Shown here piece after piece: positions 1 through 9,903 of a stretch of DNA of 64,000 bases. The position numbers and the translations under genes are program-made. Location of the stretch: NCBI GenBank assembly GCA_028281325.1, contig JANQKC010000009.1, positions 186,001-250,000 on the forward strand, given 5' to 3'. The notes beneath the pieces are model-generated. The model searched no databases, was not told the DNA's origin, and was given only the letters and a program-made list of their open reading frames with translations. Numbering within the stretch: the first letter of the stretch is position 1; each line of letters starts with the position of its first letter. This stretch comes from Alphaproteobacteria bacterium (GTDB lineage Bacteria; Pseudomonadota; Alphaproteobacteria; UBA8366).

Positions 1-1
1 C

Positions 2-1083
<1,082 letters not shown>

Positions 1084-1087
<4 letters not shown>

Positions 1088-1788
1088 ACCGACGCGGTCA
1101 CGCCGCCGTCGACACGGATGTTCTGCCCGGTGATGTAGCTGGCGGCGTCGGATATCAGGAAGGCGACGGTTTCCGAAATCTCCCGGACATTGCCGTAGCG
1201 CCCCATGGGAATCTGCGCCACGCGATGCGCCTTTTCCGGCCGGCTGTCGATGAAACCCGGCAGGACGTTGTTCATGCGGATGCCGTCCGGGGCGAATTTT
1301 GTGCTGAATAGTTTGGTGTAGGCGGCCAGCCCGGCCCGGAAGACGCCCGAGGTCGGGAAGTCCGGATCGGGTTCGAACACCGCATAGGTCGAGATGTTGA
1401 CGATCGAGCCGGATTTCTGCGCCTGCATGGTCGGCAGGACCAGCCGCGCCATGCGGATGACGTTCAGCAGGTAATAGTCCATGCCGAGGTGCCAGTCCTC
1501 GTCGCCGATCTCCATGATGTCGCCCTTCGGGCCATGGCCGGTGCAGTTCACCACGCCGTCGATCCGGCCGAACCGTTCCAGCGCAACGGCGACGAATTGT
1601 TCGAGATCCTCGAGAACCAAGTTCGATCCGGTAAATCCCAGACCGCCGAGTTCCTTGCCCAGCGCCTCCCCCTTGCCCGAGGACGACATGACCGCCACGT
1701 CGTATCCGGTTTCGGCCAGTTTCCTCGCCGCGTCGGCGCCCATGCCGCTGCCGCCCGCGATGATCAGGGCGGCGGGTTTGTCTGCCAT
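1084..1788 (-). CDS. SDR family protein with lost Tyr/Lys catalytic pair
   Basis: A 234-residue Rossmann protein of the classical short-chain dehydrogenase/reductase size. The N-terminal nucleotide motif is AGGSGMG (usual TGxxxGxG), and the C-terminus has the usual [11 protein letters not shown]. The catalytic YxxxK is not present: aligning on the following helix (RAGLAAYTK, then DGIRMNN) puts Ser at the Tyr position and Arg at the Lys position (SGVFR). Known divergent SDR subgroups lack the tetrad in a similar way, so it may be a low-activity, altered or binding-only enzyme. It follows the FAD oxidoreductase by 39 bp on the same strand and is probably cotranscribed with it. Confidence 0.88.
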
Positions 1789-1827
1789 TAAAAGTGCTCC
1801 TTATTGTGGGGTCCGGAAAACCGCATC

Positions 1828-3054
1828 TCAAATGACCGCCTTCTCGACGAAAGACCGGTTCTCCGCGATCCGGGCGTAGTCGAACGGTGTCAGATCCAGC
1901 GTCCGGTATTCGCCATAGGTGATCAATTCCGAAATGCCCCGCCCCATCGCGGGCGACTGCTGGAAGCCATGGCCCGAGAACCCGTTCACGAAGATGAAAT
2001 TCGCCACCGCCGTATGCGGCCCGAGGATGGCGTTGTGATCGAAGGTGTTGAAGGCGTAATGCCCCGCCCAGGAGTTGAGCAGCTTGATCGCCTCGAACTG
2101 CGGGATGCGCGCGGCGATGGCCGGCCAGGCCTTTTCCTCCCAGATGCCGTGATCCTGCACGAAATCGTCGTAATCGACCGCCGGGTCGTCATCGGGCGGG
2201 CAGCCGGCCAGGTAATAGGCCCCGTCGGTCCGCATATGAACGCCCGACGGGTCGATGGTCAGCGGCAGGTCCCGGTCGAGCGGCCGTTCCGCGTCGAAGA
2301 TGAAGGTGTATCGCTTGCGCGGCTCGACCGGTATTTCGATCCCGGCCATGCGCGACGTCAGGACGGCGCGCGGCCCCGACGCATTCACCACCGTGCCGCA
2401 GGACACCGTGTCGCCCGATTTCAAGGTGACGCTCTCGACCCGATCGCCGGCCCCGTTGCGCGTCATCGCGACCACCTCGTTCGTCACGTATTCCGCACCC
2501 CGCTCCCGGGCCGATCGCTTCCACCAATCGAACATCGTGTTGCCGTCGAAATACCCCTCGTCAACCAGGTTGTGGCTGCCGCAAACAATGTCGTCGACGG
2601 TGTAGAACGGATAGTCGCGCTTGATCTCCTCGGCGGACAGGATCCGGGTGCCCGCGCCGCAGGCCGACTGGACCGCCTGGCTTTCGCGCAGCGCCGCGGC
2701 GAACTCCTCGGTGTCGGCGAGATACAGGTAGCCGAAGCTGTGCAGCGCGATATCCGGCACGCGTGGGTCGTCATCCATGAATCGGCGGAAATCCTTGATG
2801 AACTCCGCGCCGAACTGCGAGACGCGGACGTTGATCTCGTTCGAGAATTGCTGCCGGATGCAGCTATTGGTGTGCGAGGTCGAGGCGAATTCGTAGGTGG
2901 GGTCGCGCTCGACGACGAGGATCGACCCATCGAAATCCGGGTTGCTCGCCAGGAACCACGCAACCGACGAGCCGTACATCGCACCACCGACGATCACCAC
3001 GTCGTATGACGCGCGCTCCGGCGTGTTCGTGACGGTGGCTTGCGGCAACGGCAT
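1828..3054 (-). CDS. FAD-dependent oxidoreductase (DAO/sarcosine oxidase-like)
   Basis: About 408 residues. The N-terminal FAD-binding motif is VVIVGGAMYGSSVAW followed by an acidic strand end (LVVERD). The remainder fits the D-amino-acid oxidase/sarcosine-dimethylglycine dehydrogenase fold (DAO family), with a C-terminal G-F-S-G-H-G-F-Q segment that usually covers the flavin. It probably oxidises a secondary or tertiary amine or an N-methyl amino acid; the actual substrate is unknown. An in-frame GTG lies directly before the ATG used here, and the Shine-Dalgarno (CGGGAG) is unusually close to both, so the start is uncertain by a few codons. The SDR gene lies immediately downstream. Confidence 0.88.
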   Translation of the reverse strand: MPLPQATVTNTPERASYDVVIVGGAMYGSSVAWFLASNPDFDGSILVVERDPTYEFASTSHTNSCIRQQFSNEINVRVSQFGAEFIKDFRRFMDDDPRVPDIALHSFGYLYLADTEEFAAALRESQAVQSACGAGTRILSAEEIKRDYPFYTVDDIVCGSHNLVDEGYFDGNTMFDWWKRSARERGAEYVTNEVVAMTRNGAGDRVESVTLKSGDTVSCGTVVNASGPRAVLTSRMAGIEIPVEPRKRYTFIFDAERPLDRDLPLTIDPSGVHMRTDGAYYLAGCPPDDDPAVDYDDFVQDHGIWEEKAWPAIAARIPQFEAIKLLNSWAGHYAFNTFDHNAILGPHTAVANFIFVNGFSGHGFQQSPAMGRGISELITYGEYRTLDLTPFDYARIAENRSFVEKAVI

Positions 3055-3411
3055 CACTCCCGAGGTTGATCCGCCCCAGGATGACAGATGGCGCGCCCCG
3101 CCGTCCAGAACGGCGCGTCCTCGCCCTGCCGCTATGGCTTTCGCATCGGGCTATTCTTGGCCTTTGATGAAGCGGGGTCGCATCGATTTCGGAATGCGAA
3201 GCGCTCGCTTTGCCGCCGCGGCAAGAGAACGCGGCGACACCATGTCCCGCGATCGCGCCGTGATTGCGCGCGCTCGAAACACCCGTCATTCGATAACGAT
3301 CTTGTATCTTGTCCCTGCGGCGGACCGTGCATAGGCTGCGCGCCGGCGATACAGTCGCCCAACGGTCGCTATCGCGACCGGACACGCATTTTGGCCAGGG
3401 CAGTTTCCATC
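3055..3411. other. Intergenic region between divergent oxidoreductase and WD40 gene
   Basis: About 357 bp of GC-rich sequence between two divergent genes. An open frame continuous with the WD40 gene extends back to 3088, but it encodes an Arg/Cys-rich stretch with no recognisable domain, so I treat it as non-coding. I see no convincing hairpin, operator or RNA gene. Promoters for both flanking genes are expected here but cannot be placed with confidence. Confidence 0.5.
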
Positions 3412-5328
3412 GTGACATCGAAGACGGAGAAAACGGGGAACCGAGCCGGTCTGTGGCTATTGCTGCAAGCGCTCGCCGCCATCGTATTTTCCGCCGGCAT
3501 CGTGCTCGTCGCGTGGCTGGATATCGATCTGTTGCCCGGCGATGAGCCCGAGCCCAAGCCGGCCGAGGTCGCGCGATCCGACGCGATCCCCGAGCCCGAA
3601 GCGCCGGTGTCGGAGCCTCGCGCCGCCCCCGTGCCCATGGAATCGCTGCCGCCGATCGGATCCGCCATGACGCCGCGGCGCGCCGAACGGCTGCTCGACG
3701 AGGTCCAAGGCCAACTCGCCGAGACCGATCCCGTCAGCGCCGCCCTCCTCGCCCTCGAAACCCTGCCGTGGGACAGCGGCGTCGAGACCGACCCGGCCAA
3801 CCTCCTGGCGGCGCATCGGCTCATCTACGACGCCCATTTCAACCGCAAGGAACGCTTCGTTATGGCGGGGCATGCCGGCTTCGTCCGCACCGCGGCGTTC
3901 AGTGTCGACGGCAAGCGCATCGCCACCGCGGCAGCGGACAAGACCGTGCGTCTTTGGCGGGCCGAGGACGGCGGCAAGATCGCCGAACTGCGCGGGCATG
4001 ACGACATCGTTCGATCCGCCGTGTTCAGCCCGGACGGCAAACTGCTGGCCTCCGCCTCGTTCGACGGGGACGTGCGGCTCTGGGACGCGGTCGACGGCGG
4101 GCGGGAGGACACGCTGAGCGGGCATGACGACGAGGTCGCGTCGGTCGCGTTCAGCGCCGACGGAAAGCGACTCGTCAGCGCGTCCTACGACACGACCGCC
4201 CGGGTGTGGGATGTGGCGCGCGGATCGACCGTTGCCGTCTTGTCGGGGCATACGCAAAAGGTCGTATCCGCGAGCTTCAGCCCGGACGGACGGCGTGTGC
4301 TGACCGCATCGGGCGACGGCACCGCACGCCTTTGGGACGCGGCGACCGGGGAGATGCTGGCGGAACTGCGCGGCCACGAAGCCGGCCTGATCTCCGCCCG
4401 CTTCAGCCCGGACGGTGCGCAGATCGTCACCGCCTCCATCGACGAAACCGCGCGGCTCTGGGACGGCGACACCGGCGCGGCGGGACCGGTGCTGCGCGGC
4501 CATATCCGGCAGTTGATCTCGGTTCGCTTCAGCCCGGACGGCACGGCGGTCGCGACAACGTCGCGCGACGCCACGGTCCGGCTGTGGCGCACCGACACCG
4601 GCGCGGAGACCGCCGTCCTGCGCGGCCATCGGTCCTGGGTCAACGACGCGATGTTCAGCCCCGACGGCAAGACCGTGGCGAGCGTCTCGGTCGATTGGGA
4701 GTTGCGGACATGGACCTCGGGCGGCGCGTTGCTGGACGTGATGGCCGGCCATCAGAACGACATCATCGGCGTGGCGTTTTCCGCCGACGGTCGGCATATA
4801 CTCACCGCGTCAAAGGACGGCACGGCGCGGCTGTGGGACACGCGGGGCGAGGTCAAGACCACCGCGACACCCAACTGGGCCGGCAAGATCGACGAGGCTA
4901 CCCGAAGCACCGATGGCCGATTCCGCATCCGGCTGGGACCAGGCAACACCGCCGGCATCCTCGACGCAGCGACCGGCGCCGAGCAATTCGTCCTGGCCGG
5001 GCATTCCGGCCCCGTAACGGCGGCGGCCTTCAGCCCCGACGGAAAGCGCATTTTGACCGCATCCGACGACGGCACGGCAAGACTCTGGGACGCCGCGACC
5101 GGCGACGGAATCGGCGTGATCCGCGGATTGCCAGAGCCCATCGCCCTGGTCGGATTTTCAAAGGACGGCACACACGCGCTGATCGTGACGACCGACCGCA
5201 CATTGCGGCGTTACCAAGTCTTCGCGACGCTGCGCGACCTCGCCGACCATGCGGCCGCGACCCTGCCGCGGCGGCTGACCTGGATCCAACGGCGGCAATA
5301 CTGGCTGCCGGTGCTTAGCCCGCATTAG
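3412..5328 (+). CDS. Membrane-anchored WD40 repeat protein
   Basis: From the GTG at 3412 the protein has 638 residues: a short basic N-terminus, one membrane helix (about residues 12-36), a Pro/Glu-rich linker, a helical segment, and then about eleven consecutive 42-residue WD40 repeats. Most repeats keep the GH, FSPDG and RLWD landmarks; the ninth is degenerate (TRSTDGRF, ILDAATG) and the last lacks the Trp. Topology predicts an N-in, periplasmic propeller region. Eleven blades do not divide into one standard seven-blade propeller, so a larger or double propeller is likely. The role is unknown; such proteins usually act as scaffolds. The start was chosen because it is close to the hydrophobic helix; earlier starts are possible. 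Confidence 0.85.
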   Translation: MTSKTEKTGNRAGLWLLLQALAAIVFSAGIVLVAWLDIDLLPGDEPEPKPAEVARSDAIPEPEAPVSEPRAAPVPMESLPPIGSAMTPRRAERLLDEVQGQLAETDPVSAALLALETLPWDSGVETDPANLLAAHRLIYDAHFNRKERFVMAGHAGFVRTAAFSVDGKRIATAAADKTVRLWRAEDGGKIAELRGHDDIVRSAVFSPDGKLLASASFDGDVRLWDAVDGGREDTLSGHDDEVASVAFSADGKRLVSASYDTTARVWDVARGSTVAVLSGHTQKVVSASFSPDGRRVLTASGDGTARLWDAATGEMLAELRGHEAGLISARFSPDGAQIVTASIDETARLWDGDTGAAGPVLRGHIRQLISVRFSPDGTAVATTSRDATVRLWRTDTGAETAVLRGHRSWVNDAMFSPDGKTVASVSVDWELRTWTSGGALLDVMAGHQNDIIGVAFSADGRHILTASKDGTARLWDTRGEVKTTATPNWAGKIDEATRSTDGRFRIRLGPGNTAGILDAATGAEQFVLAGHSGPVTAAAFSPDGKRILTASDDGTARLWDAATGDGIGVIRGLPEPIALVGFSKDGTHALIVTTDRTLRRYQVFATLRDLADHAAATLPRRLTWIQRRQYWLPVLSPH

Positions 5329-5350
5329 CGACGGACTGAAACGCTAGGCA

Positions 5351-5518
5351 TCAAGGCCGTTTGACCGTCCACTCTTCGGTAATTTCCGTGCCGCCGCTCT
5401 CAAGCCGCTCGTCGATGGTGATCGCGTGGCCGCGCACGTCCAGGTCGATCCGCGTGTCCGACGTCCGCGCGCCCTGAACCCGATGCGTCACGACCGTCTT
5501 CGGACGAATGGTGACCAT
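5351..5518 (-). CDS. Small conserved-looking protein, 55 residues
   Basis: A short open frame beginning ATG at 5518 (MVTIRPKTVVTHRVQG...) and ending TGA at 5351. It lies only 4 bp downstream of the DUF1932 dehydrogenase stop on the same strand, so it is probably translated from the same message. The product is charged, with alternating hydrophobic residues (RIDLDVRGHAITIDE) that suggest a small beta-rich protein. There is no signal peptide or membrane segment. I do not recognise the family. Codon usage, with GC-rich third positions, resembles the neighbours and supports real coding. Confidence 0.6.
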   Translation of the reverse strand: MVTIRPKTVVTHRVQGARTSDTRIDLDVRGHAITIDERLESGGTEITEEWTVKRP

Positions 5519-5522
5519 GGCC

Positions 5523-6425
5523 CTACTCCGCCGCTTGTTTCGCCTCGGCCGCCCGAATTTTTTCCAGCACGTCGCCGTAGTCGTTGACCGGGCCGTCCGT
5601 GTAGACGTCTTTCAGGCCCAAGTCGGCGCACCAGCGGTGCCGGCGCTCCGTCGCTTCGGCCATCATTGGGTCGATGCCGATTTCACGCAGCGTTTCCCCC
5701 ACCTGACCCATCTCGTCGGCGCGCCGGGCGGCGTGGATCGCGGTGCGGCCCAGGGTGCGGCCGCAGGTCTCCGTCCAGGTATGCCCCGACAGGCTTTTCT
5801 CGACCGAGTCGAGCACGTCCTGCTCGATCCCGAAGTGATGGGCCGCGCGCATGCATTCCAAGTGCAGCGCCGCCATCCCCTTCATCATGATGCTGCGCAC
5901 CATCTTGGTCGCCGACGCCTGGCCGACCTCCTCCTGCACGAAGGTGAGGTTGAAATCCAACGGCTCGACCAGCGCCATAAAATCGCGCGCGCCGTTCCCG
6001 CCCAACAGCATGGGCACGCGATGGGCGCTTGAAGACACGTCGGCCATCACCGACGCCTCGACGAAGCGCGCGCCGCCGGACGCAATCGCCGCCGCGACCC
6101 GGCGCTTGTTGCCGGGCGAGATCGAGTTGAAGTCGAGATAGATCTGCTCGGGCTTGAGATGCCTGGCCGCCTCTTCCGCCACCGGGATCGAGGATTTGCA
6201 GACTACCGTGGAGAATACGATATCCGCGCCGTCGACCGCATCGGCGATGCTATCCGCCGCGCGCACGCCCATGTCAGCGGCCTTCCGGCGCAACGGCGGT
6301 CCCGCCGCGGGGTCATCGAACAGGATGTCGTAGGTCGCAATCTGTTCGACGCGCTCGGCGCGGAGCGATTCCGCCACATGCGATCCCGCCTCGCCGAAAC
6401 CGATGAATGCAAAACTCGGTGCCAT
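5523..6425 (-). CDS. NAD(P)-binding DUF1932 dehydrogenase (6-phosphogluconate dehydrogenase-like)
   Basis: 300 residues. The N-terminal Rossmann motif FIGFGEAGSHVAE is followed by a beta-hydroxyacid dehydrogenase-like NAD(P) domain to about residue 165. A C-terminal helical DUF1932 domain has the conserved SATKMVRSIMMKGM helix that contains the likely catalytic Lys. The family is related to 3-hydroxyisobutyrate and 6-phosphogluconate dehydrogenases, but the substrate is undefined. A GGGAGGG sits 9 bases before the ATG. It is followed by the 55-residue small gene. Confidence 0.85.
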   Translation of the reverse strand: MAPSFAFIGFGEAGSHVAESLRAERVEQIATYDILFDDPAAGPPLRRKAADMGVRAADSIADAVDGADIVFSTVVCKSSIPVAEEAARHLKPEQIYLDFNSISPGNKRRVAAAIASGGARFVEASVMADVSSSAHRVPMLLGGNGARDFMALVEPLDFNLTFVQEEVGQASATKMVRSIMMKGMAALHLECMRAAHHFGIEQDVLDSVEKSLSGHTWTETCGRTLGRTAIHAARRADEMGQVGETLREIGIDPMMAEATERRHRWCADLGLKDVYTDGPVNDYGDVLEKIRAAEAKQAAE

Positions 6426-6535
6426 CCTGTGGTACCCTCCCGTGTTTAAGGATTGTCGTTTGGCAATACCCTACACGGACACGACGGCCATCGCGAAACG
6501 GCAGGGTCGGACGGACGGGTTACCCGCCGCCATCG

Positions 6536-7159
6536 TCACGGTCTGATTATCGGGACGTGCGGTGCCGCAGTTTCCGGAAGCAAACCGCTTAGGCGTGGGT
6601 CTTCGACAACTTCGATTTGCCGACGAAACGGCACAAACCCGGAACGGATATAGAACAGAAGCGCATCTGGATGATCCATGGTGCAGGTATGCACCCAAAA
6701 GCGCCGAATAGGCCGGGACCAGGCGTGCTCGATGGCCTTGTTCATCAGCAGCCGTCCAACGCCGCGTCCAATCACCTGCGTTGTTACGCCGAAGAAGGCC
6801 AGTTCACATTCGCTTTCCGTGCGAAAATCGAGTTCAAGCAAGCCCTCGTCTCGACCTTCTAACGTCAGAGCGTAAATCTCAACGTCAGGATGCCGAATGA
6901 TAGCGTCGAGTTCCGGTGTCTCGAGCATCAACCGAGAGAACCAAAGCCAGTCTACCGCTCCTATGCGCCAATAAAGGTCGCGATACCAATCCACTTCGGG
7001 CGCGGCGACACGTCGTATTGAAACATCGGAGGAATACGCTGACGCCCGCCGGGCAGCCGGTGCCAGCATCTCCAGATGGGTCACCACGGTCGCAATCTTG
7101 CCAGGCGGTACATCCGTGTAGCCGTCCTTAAGTCGCAACTGACACTTCACCTCTTTCAC
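6536..7159 (-). CDS. GNAT family N-acetyltransferase
   Basis: 207 residues from a GTG; a second GTG three codons later is equally plausible. The opening LKDGYTDVPPGKIATVVTHLEM is typical of a GNAT subfamily in proteobacteria. The acetyl-CoA pyrophosphate loop is visible as VIGRGVGRLLMNKAIEHAW, and the C-terminal strand-helix has HPDALLFYIRSGF. It presumably transfers acetyl from acetyl-CoA to a small amine or protein; the acceptor is unknown. It stands about 110 bp upstream of the DUF1932 gene's start region on the same strand, and 68 bp downstream of the kinase gene. Confidence 0.82.
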   Translation of the reverse strand: MKEVKCQLRLKDGYTDVPPGKIATVVTHLEMLAPAARRASAYSSDVSIRRVAAPEVDWYRDLYWRIGAVDWLWFSRLMLETPELDAIIRHPDVEIYALTLEGRDEGLLELDFRTESECELAFFGVTTQVIGRGVGRLLMNKAIEHAWSRPIRRFWVHTCTMDHPDALLFYIRSGFVPFRRQIEVVEDPRLSGLLPETAAPHVPIIRP

Positions 7160-7227
7160 TAGAAACAGACTAACGGCCGCTGTACCTTGATGCGGACAGC
7201 GCCGAACACCAACGCCCTAACACCGAT

Positions 7228-8301
7228 CTAGGCGCGGCCTTCCTTCTCGACCAATCCCCAGGCGATCTTGGCCAGCCGCTCGCATTTGCCCTTGCGTTGC
7301 AACGCCGCCGGCGTCGCCGCGTTGCCCTGGACGCCGCGATAGTAGACGCCCTGGATGATCGCGGCGAAACGGAACAGCGACAGCACAAGGTAGAAGGTAT
7401 AGTCGTCGATTTCGCGGCCCGTCCGCTTGCAGTACTGCGCCACGTAGTCCTCTTCCGAGGGGATACCCACCGCCTCGTAGTCAAGGTCGATGATGTCGCC
7501 CCAGCGCGGATCCGCATAGTGATAGGTCAGGCAGTTATACGCCAGGTCCGACAGCGGGTTGCCGAGCGTTCCCAACTCCCAATCGACGACCGCCAGGACG
7601 CGCGGCTCGGTCGCGTGATAGATCAGGTTCTCCAGCCGGAAGTCCCCATGCACGATGGTGGTCAGGCTGTCGTCCGGCATGTTGTCGTTGAGCCAAACGG
7701 TCAGCTTGTCCATCTCGGGGATTTCTTCGGTCTTGCTGGCCTCGTATTGCTGCGCCCAGCGCCGCACCTGGCGCGCGATATACCCGCCGACGCGGCCGTA
7801 ATCGGAAAGACCGACGGCCTCGAAATCCACGCCGTGCAGTTTCGCGAGCGCGTCGTTCATCGCCTCGTAGATCGCGCGGCGCTCCTCCGCCGGCAGGTCC
7901 GGTAGCGCCACGTCGCGGAACACCCGGCCTTCCAGGAATTCCATGATGTAGAAGGCCTGCCCGATCACCGCGTCGTCCTCGCACAGCGCATAGGCCTTGG
8001 CGACCGGCACATCCGTCGCGTTGAGCGCGGAGATAACCTTGAACTCGCGGTCCACCGCATGCGCCGACGGCAGCAATTCGCCCGGCGGTTTCTTGCGCAG
8101 AACGTAGCGTTTGCCGTTGCCGTCGGTCAGCAGGAAGGTCGGGTTCGACATGCCGCCCTGGAACTGGCTGACCGTGAGCGGCGGCGCGAAACCGTCGACG
8201 TGATCGGACATGTAACGGTTCAACGCGGCCTCGTCGAAGCGATGCGCGTCGAGAACGGGAACGGACTCGTCCGTTGCGGTGGTGGGAACTGGTGTGGTCA
8301 T
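7228..8301 (-). CDS. APH-type phosphotransferase (ACAD10/11 and LvaA-like kinase)
   Basis: 357 residues from the ATG at 8301. It is an aminoglycoside-phosphotransferase fold kinase: N-lobe GGMSNPTFLL and YVLRKKPPG (ATP-binding Lys), catalytic loop IVHGDFRLENLI, and the Mg-binding VVDWELGTLGNP. The WELGTLGNP variant typifies the kinase domain of ACAD10/11 and bacterial LvaA, which phosphorylate 4-hydroxyacyl-CoA, rather than antibiotic-resistance enzymes. An acyl-CoA dehydrogenase of the matching family begins the window. The gene is divergent from the amidase operon across a 148-bp gap. Confidence 0.88.
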   Translation of the reverse strand: MTTPVPTTATDESVPVLDAHRFDEAALNRYMSDHVDGFAPPLTVSQFQGGMSNPTFLLTDGNGKRYVLRKKPPGELLPSAHAVDREFKVISALNATDVPVAKAYALCEDDAVIGQAFYIMEFLEGRVFRDVALPDLPAEERRAIYEAMNDALAKLHGVDFEAVGLSDYGRVGGYIARQVRRWAQQYEASKTEEIPEMDKLTVWLNDNMPDDSLTTIVHGDFRLENLIYHATEPRVLAVVDWELGTLGNPLSDLAYNCLTYHYADPRWGDIIDLDYEAVGIPSEEDYVAQYCKRTGREIDDYTFYLVLSLFRFAAIIQGVYYRGVQGNAATPAALQRKGKCERLAKIAWGLVEKEGRA

Positions 8302-8449
8302 CAATCCAGAATTATTTTGGTTATCGGTTTTTTCGGCTACCCTGCTCGGGTGTCAGGTTCGCCGAGTATAGCGAAGACGGGCGAGCATGACAGGCCGGGC
8401 GTCGCCTTTAAACGCGGCGCACCGAATGCCCTGCGGCGAGGATGAGGGG

Positions 8450-9892
8450 ATGAGCGACACCGTATTCGCGGATGCCTGCGCGCTGGCGGCGGCGATCCGG
8501 CGCGGCGACGTTTCGGCGCGGGAGGCCGTGGACCGCGTGCTGGACCGGATCGCCCGGCTCGACGGCGACCTTTGCGCCTACGCGCTGGTGGATGCGGACG
8601 GCGCCCGCGCCGCCGCCGACCGCGCGGATGCGAAACGGGCGGCGGGCGCCGATCTCGGTGCGCTGCACGGCGTCCCCTTCTCGGTGAAGGACCTGATCGA
8701 CACCGAAGGATTGGAAACGGCGTTCGGCTCTCACCTCATGGCGGGCAACATTCCGGCGCGGGACGCGGCCACCGTCGCGCGGCTGAAATCCACCGGCGCG
8801 ATCCTGATCGGCAAGACGACGACGCCGGAATTCGCGCATAAGGCCCTAACCACAAGCCCGCGCTATGGCGTCACCCGCAACCCGTGGAATCTCAACCGGT
8901 CGCCGGGTGGCTCCACCGGCGGCGGCGCGGTTGCGGCCGCGGCGGGTCTCGCGCCCTTGGCCCTGGCGACCGATGGCGCGGGGTCGGCGCGCATCCCGGC
9001 CAGTTGTTGCGGCGTTCTGGGCCTCAAGGCGACGCTCGGACGCATTCCCAACGAAGCGGCGGCCGATCTGTTCGGCAATTTCATCTATCACGGCGCGATC
9101 ACCCGCACGACCGCCGACCTTGCGGCGATGGTGAACGCGATCAGCGGCCCCGACGCGGGCGACCCCTGGACCACGGCCTGCGCGCCCGTGCCGCTGACCG
9201 TTCCCGACGATCCGGTGAAGGCCTTGGCCGGCACGCGCCTGACCTACCTGCCCCTGATGGGCAACCGGAAACTCGATCCCCGGGTGGATACCGCCGTTCG
9301 ACAAACACTACACCAGCTCGCCACCGCTGGCGCGGATATCGGTGAATGGCGCGAGAGCGATCCGGATGATTGGGGCAACGAACTGGCCCGGGTAATCATC
9401 CGTGCGCCGTTACACGTCCGCATGGCGCGTTTCGGACCCGAACAACACGCGCGCATGGACCCGAGCCTGCGGCAGGCGATCGAGGAGAGCGCGGCCCTCG
9501 ACCCGCGCGACCTGCAGGCCGCACCGTTGGGGCGCGCCGCCCTGTTCCGGCGGGTCGAGGCAATGTTCGCGGAAACCGACCTGTTGATCACGCCCACCGT
9601 TTCGGCGCCGCCGCTGTCGGCCGAGCATGAAGCCTGGGAACCGCTGCGCATCGGCGGCAAGGTCGTCGGACCGCTTCGCGCCAACTGGTACAACTACCCC
9701 GCCCCGTTCAATCTGACCGGCCATCCGGCGGTCTCCATCCCCTGCGGCTGGGACGACACAGGCCTGCCGATCGGGCTTCAGGCGGTCGCCCGGTGGCATG
9801 ACGACCAACGCCTGATCGATCTCGCCGCCGCGGTCGAAACCCTCCAGCCCTGGACCGACCGCTGGCCCGACCTGGTTCTGCAAGACCTCTGA
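8450..9892 (+). CDS. Amidase (amidase signature family)
   Basis: 480 residues. All three catalytic elements of the Ser-cisSer-Lys amidase fold are visible: Lys in FSVKDLIDTEG, the cis-Ser in SPGGSTGGG, and the nucleophilic Ser in DGAGSARIPAS. The length is typical. The start at 8450 is preceded by GAGGATGAGGGG and gives the usual N-terminus; the frame stays open 63 bases further upstream. It probably hydrolyses a carboxamide. The FAD oxidoreductase follows after 11 bp and a GNAT gene after that, so the three likely form one operon acting on an amine or amide compound. Confidence 0.9.
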   Translation: MSDTVFADACALAAAIRRGDVSAREAVDRVLDRIARLDGDLCAYALVDADGARAAADRADAKRAAGADLGALHGVPFSVKDLIDTEGLETAFGSHLMAGNIPARDAATVARLKSTGAILIGKTTTPEFAHKALTTSPRYGVTRNPWNLNRSPGGSTGGGAVAAAAGLAPLALATDGAGSARIPASCCGVLGLKATLGRIPNEAAADLFGNFIYHGAITRTTADLAAMVNAISGPDAGDPWTTACAPVPLTVPDDPVKALAGTRLTYLPLMGNRKLDPRVDTAVRQTLHQLATAGADIGEWRESDPDDWGNELARVIIRAPLHVRMARFGPEQHARMDPSLRQAIEESAALDPRDLQAAPLGRAALFRRVEAMFAETDLLITPTVSAPPLSAEHEAWEPLRIGGKVVGPLRANWYNYPAPFNLTGHPAVSIPCGWDDTGLPIGLQAVARWHDDQRLIDLAAAVETLQPWTDRWPDLVLQDL

Positions 9893-9903
9893 AAGCCCCC
9901 ACC

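Noticed and set aside
3457-4797. A 446-codon antisense frame across the WD40 gene
   Set aside because: It is a shadow of repeated codons in the WD40 repeats, without start context or domains.
3862-5225. Tandem DNA repeats
   Set aside because: The repetition is at protein level (WD40 units); the DNA copies have diverged, so it is not a DNA repeat array or CRISPR.
7228-8301. Aminoglycoside resistance kinase
   Set aside because: The fold is APH-like, but the WELGTLGNP motif marks the ACAD10/11-LvaA metabolic group.
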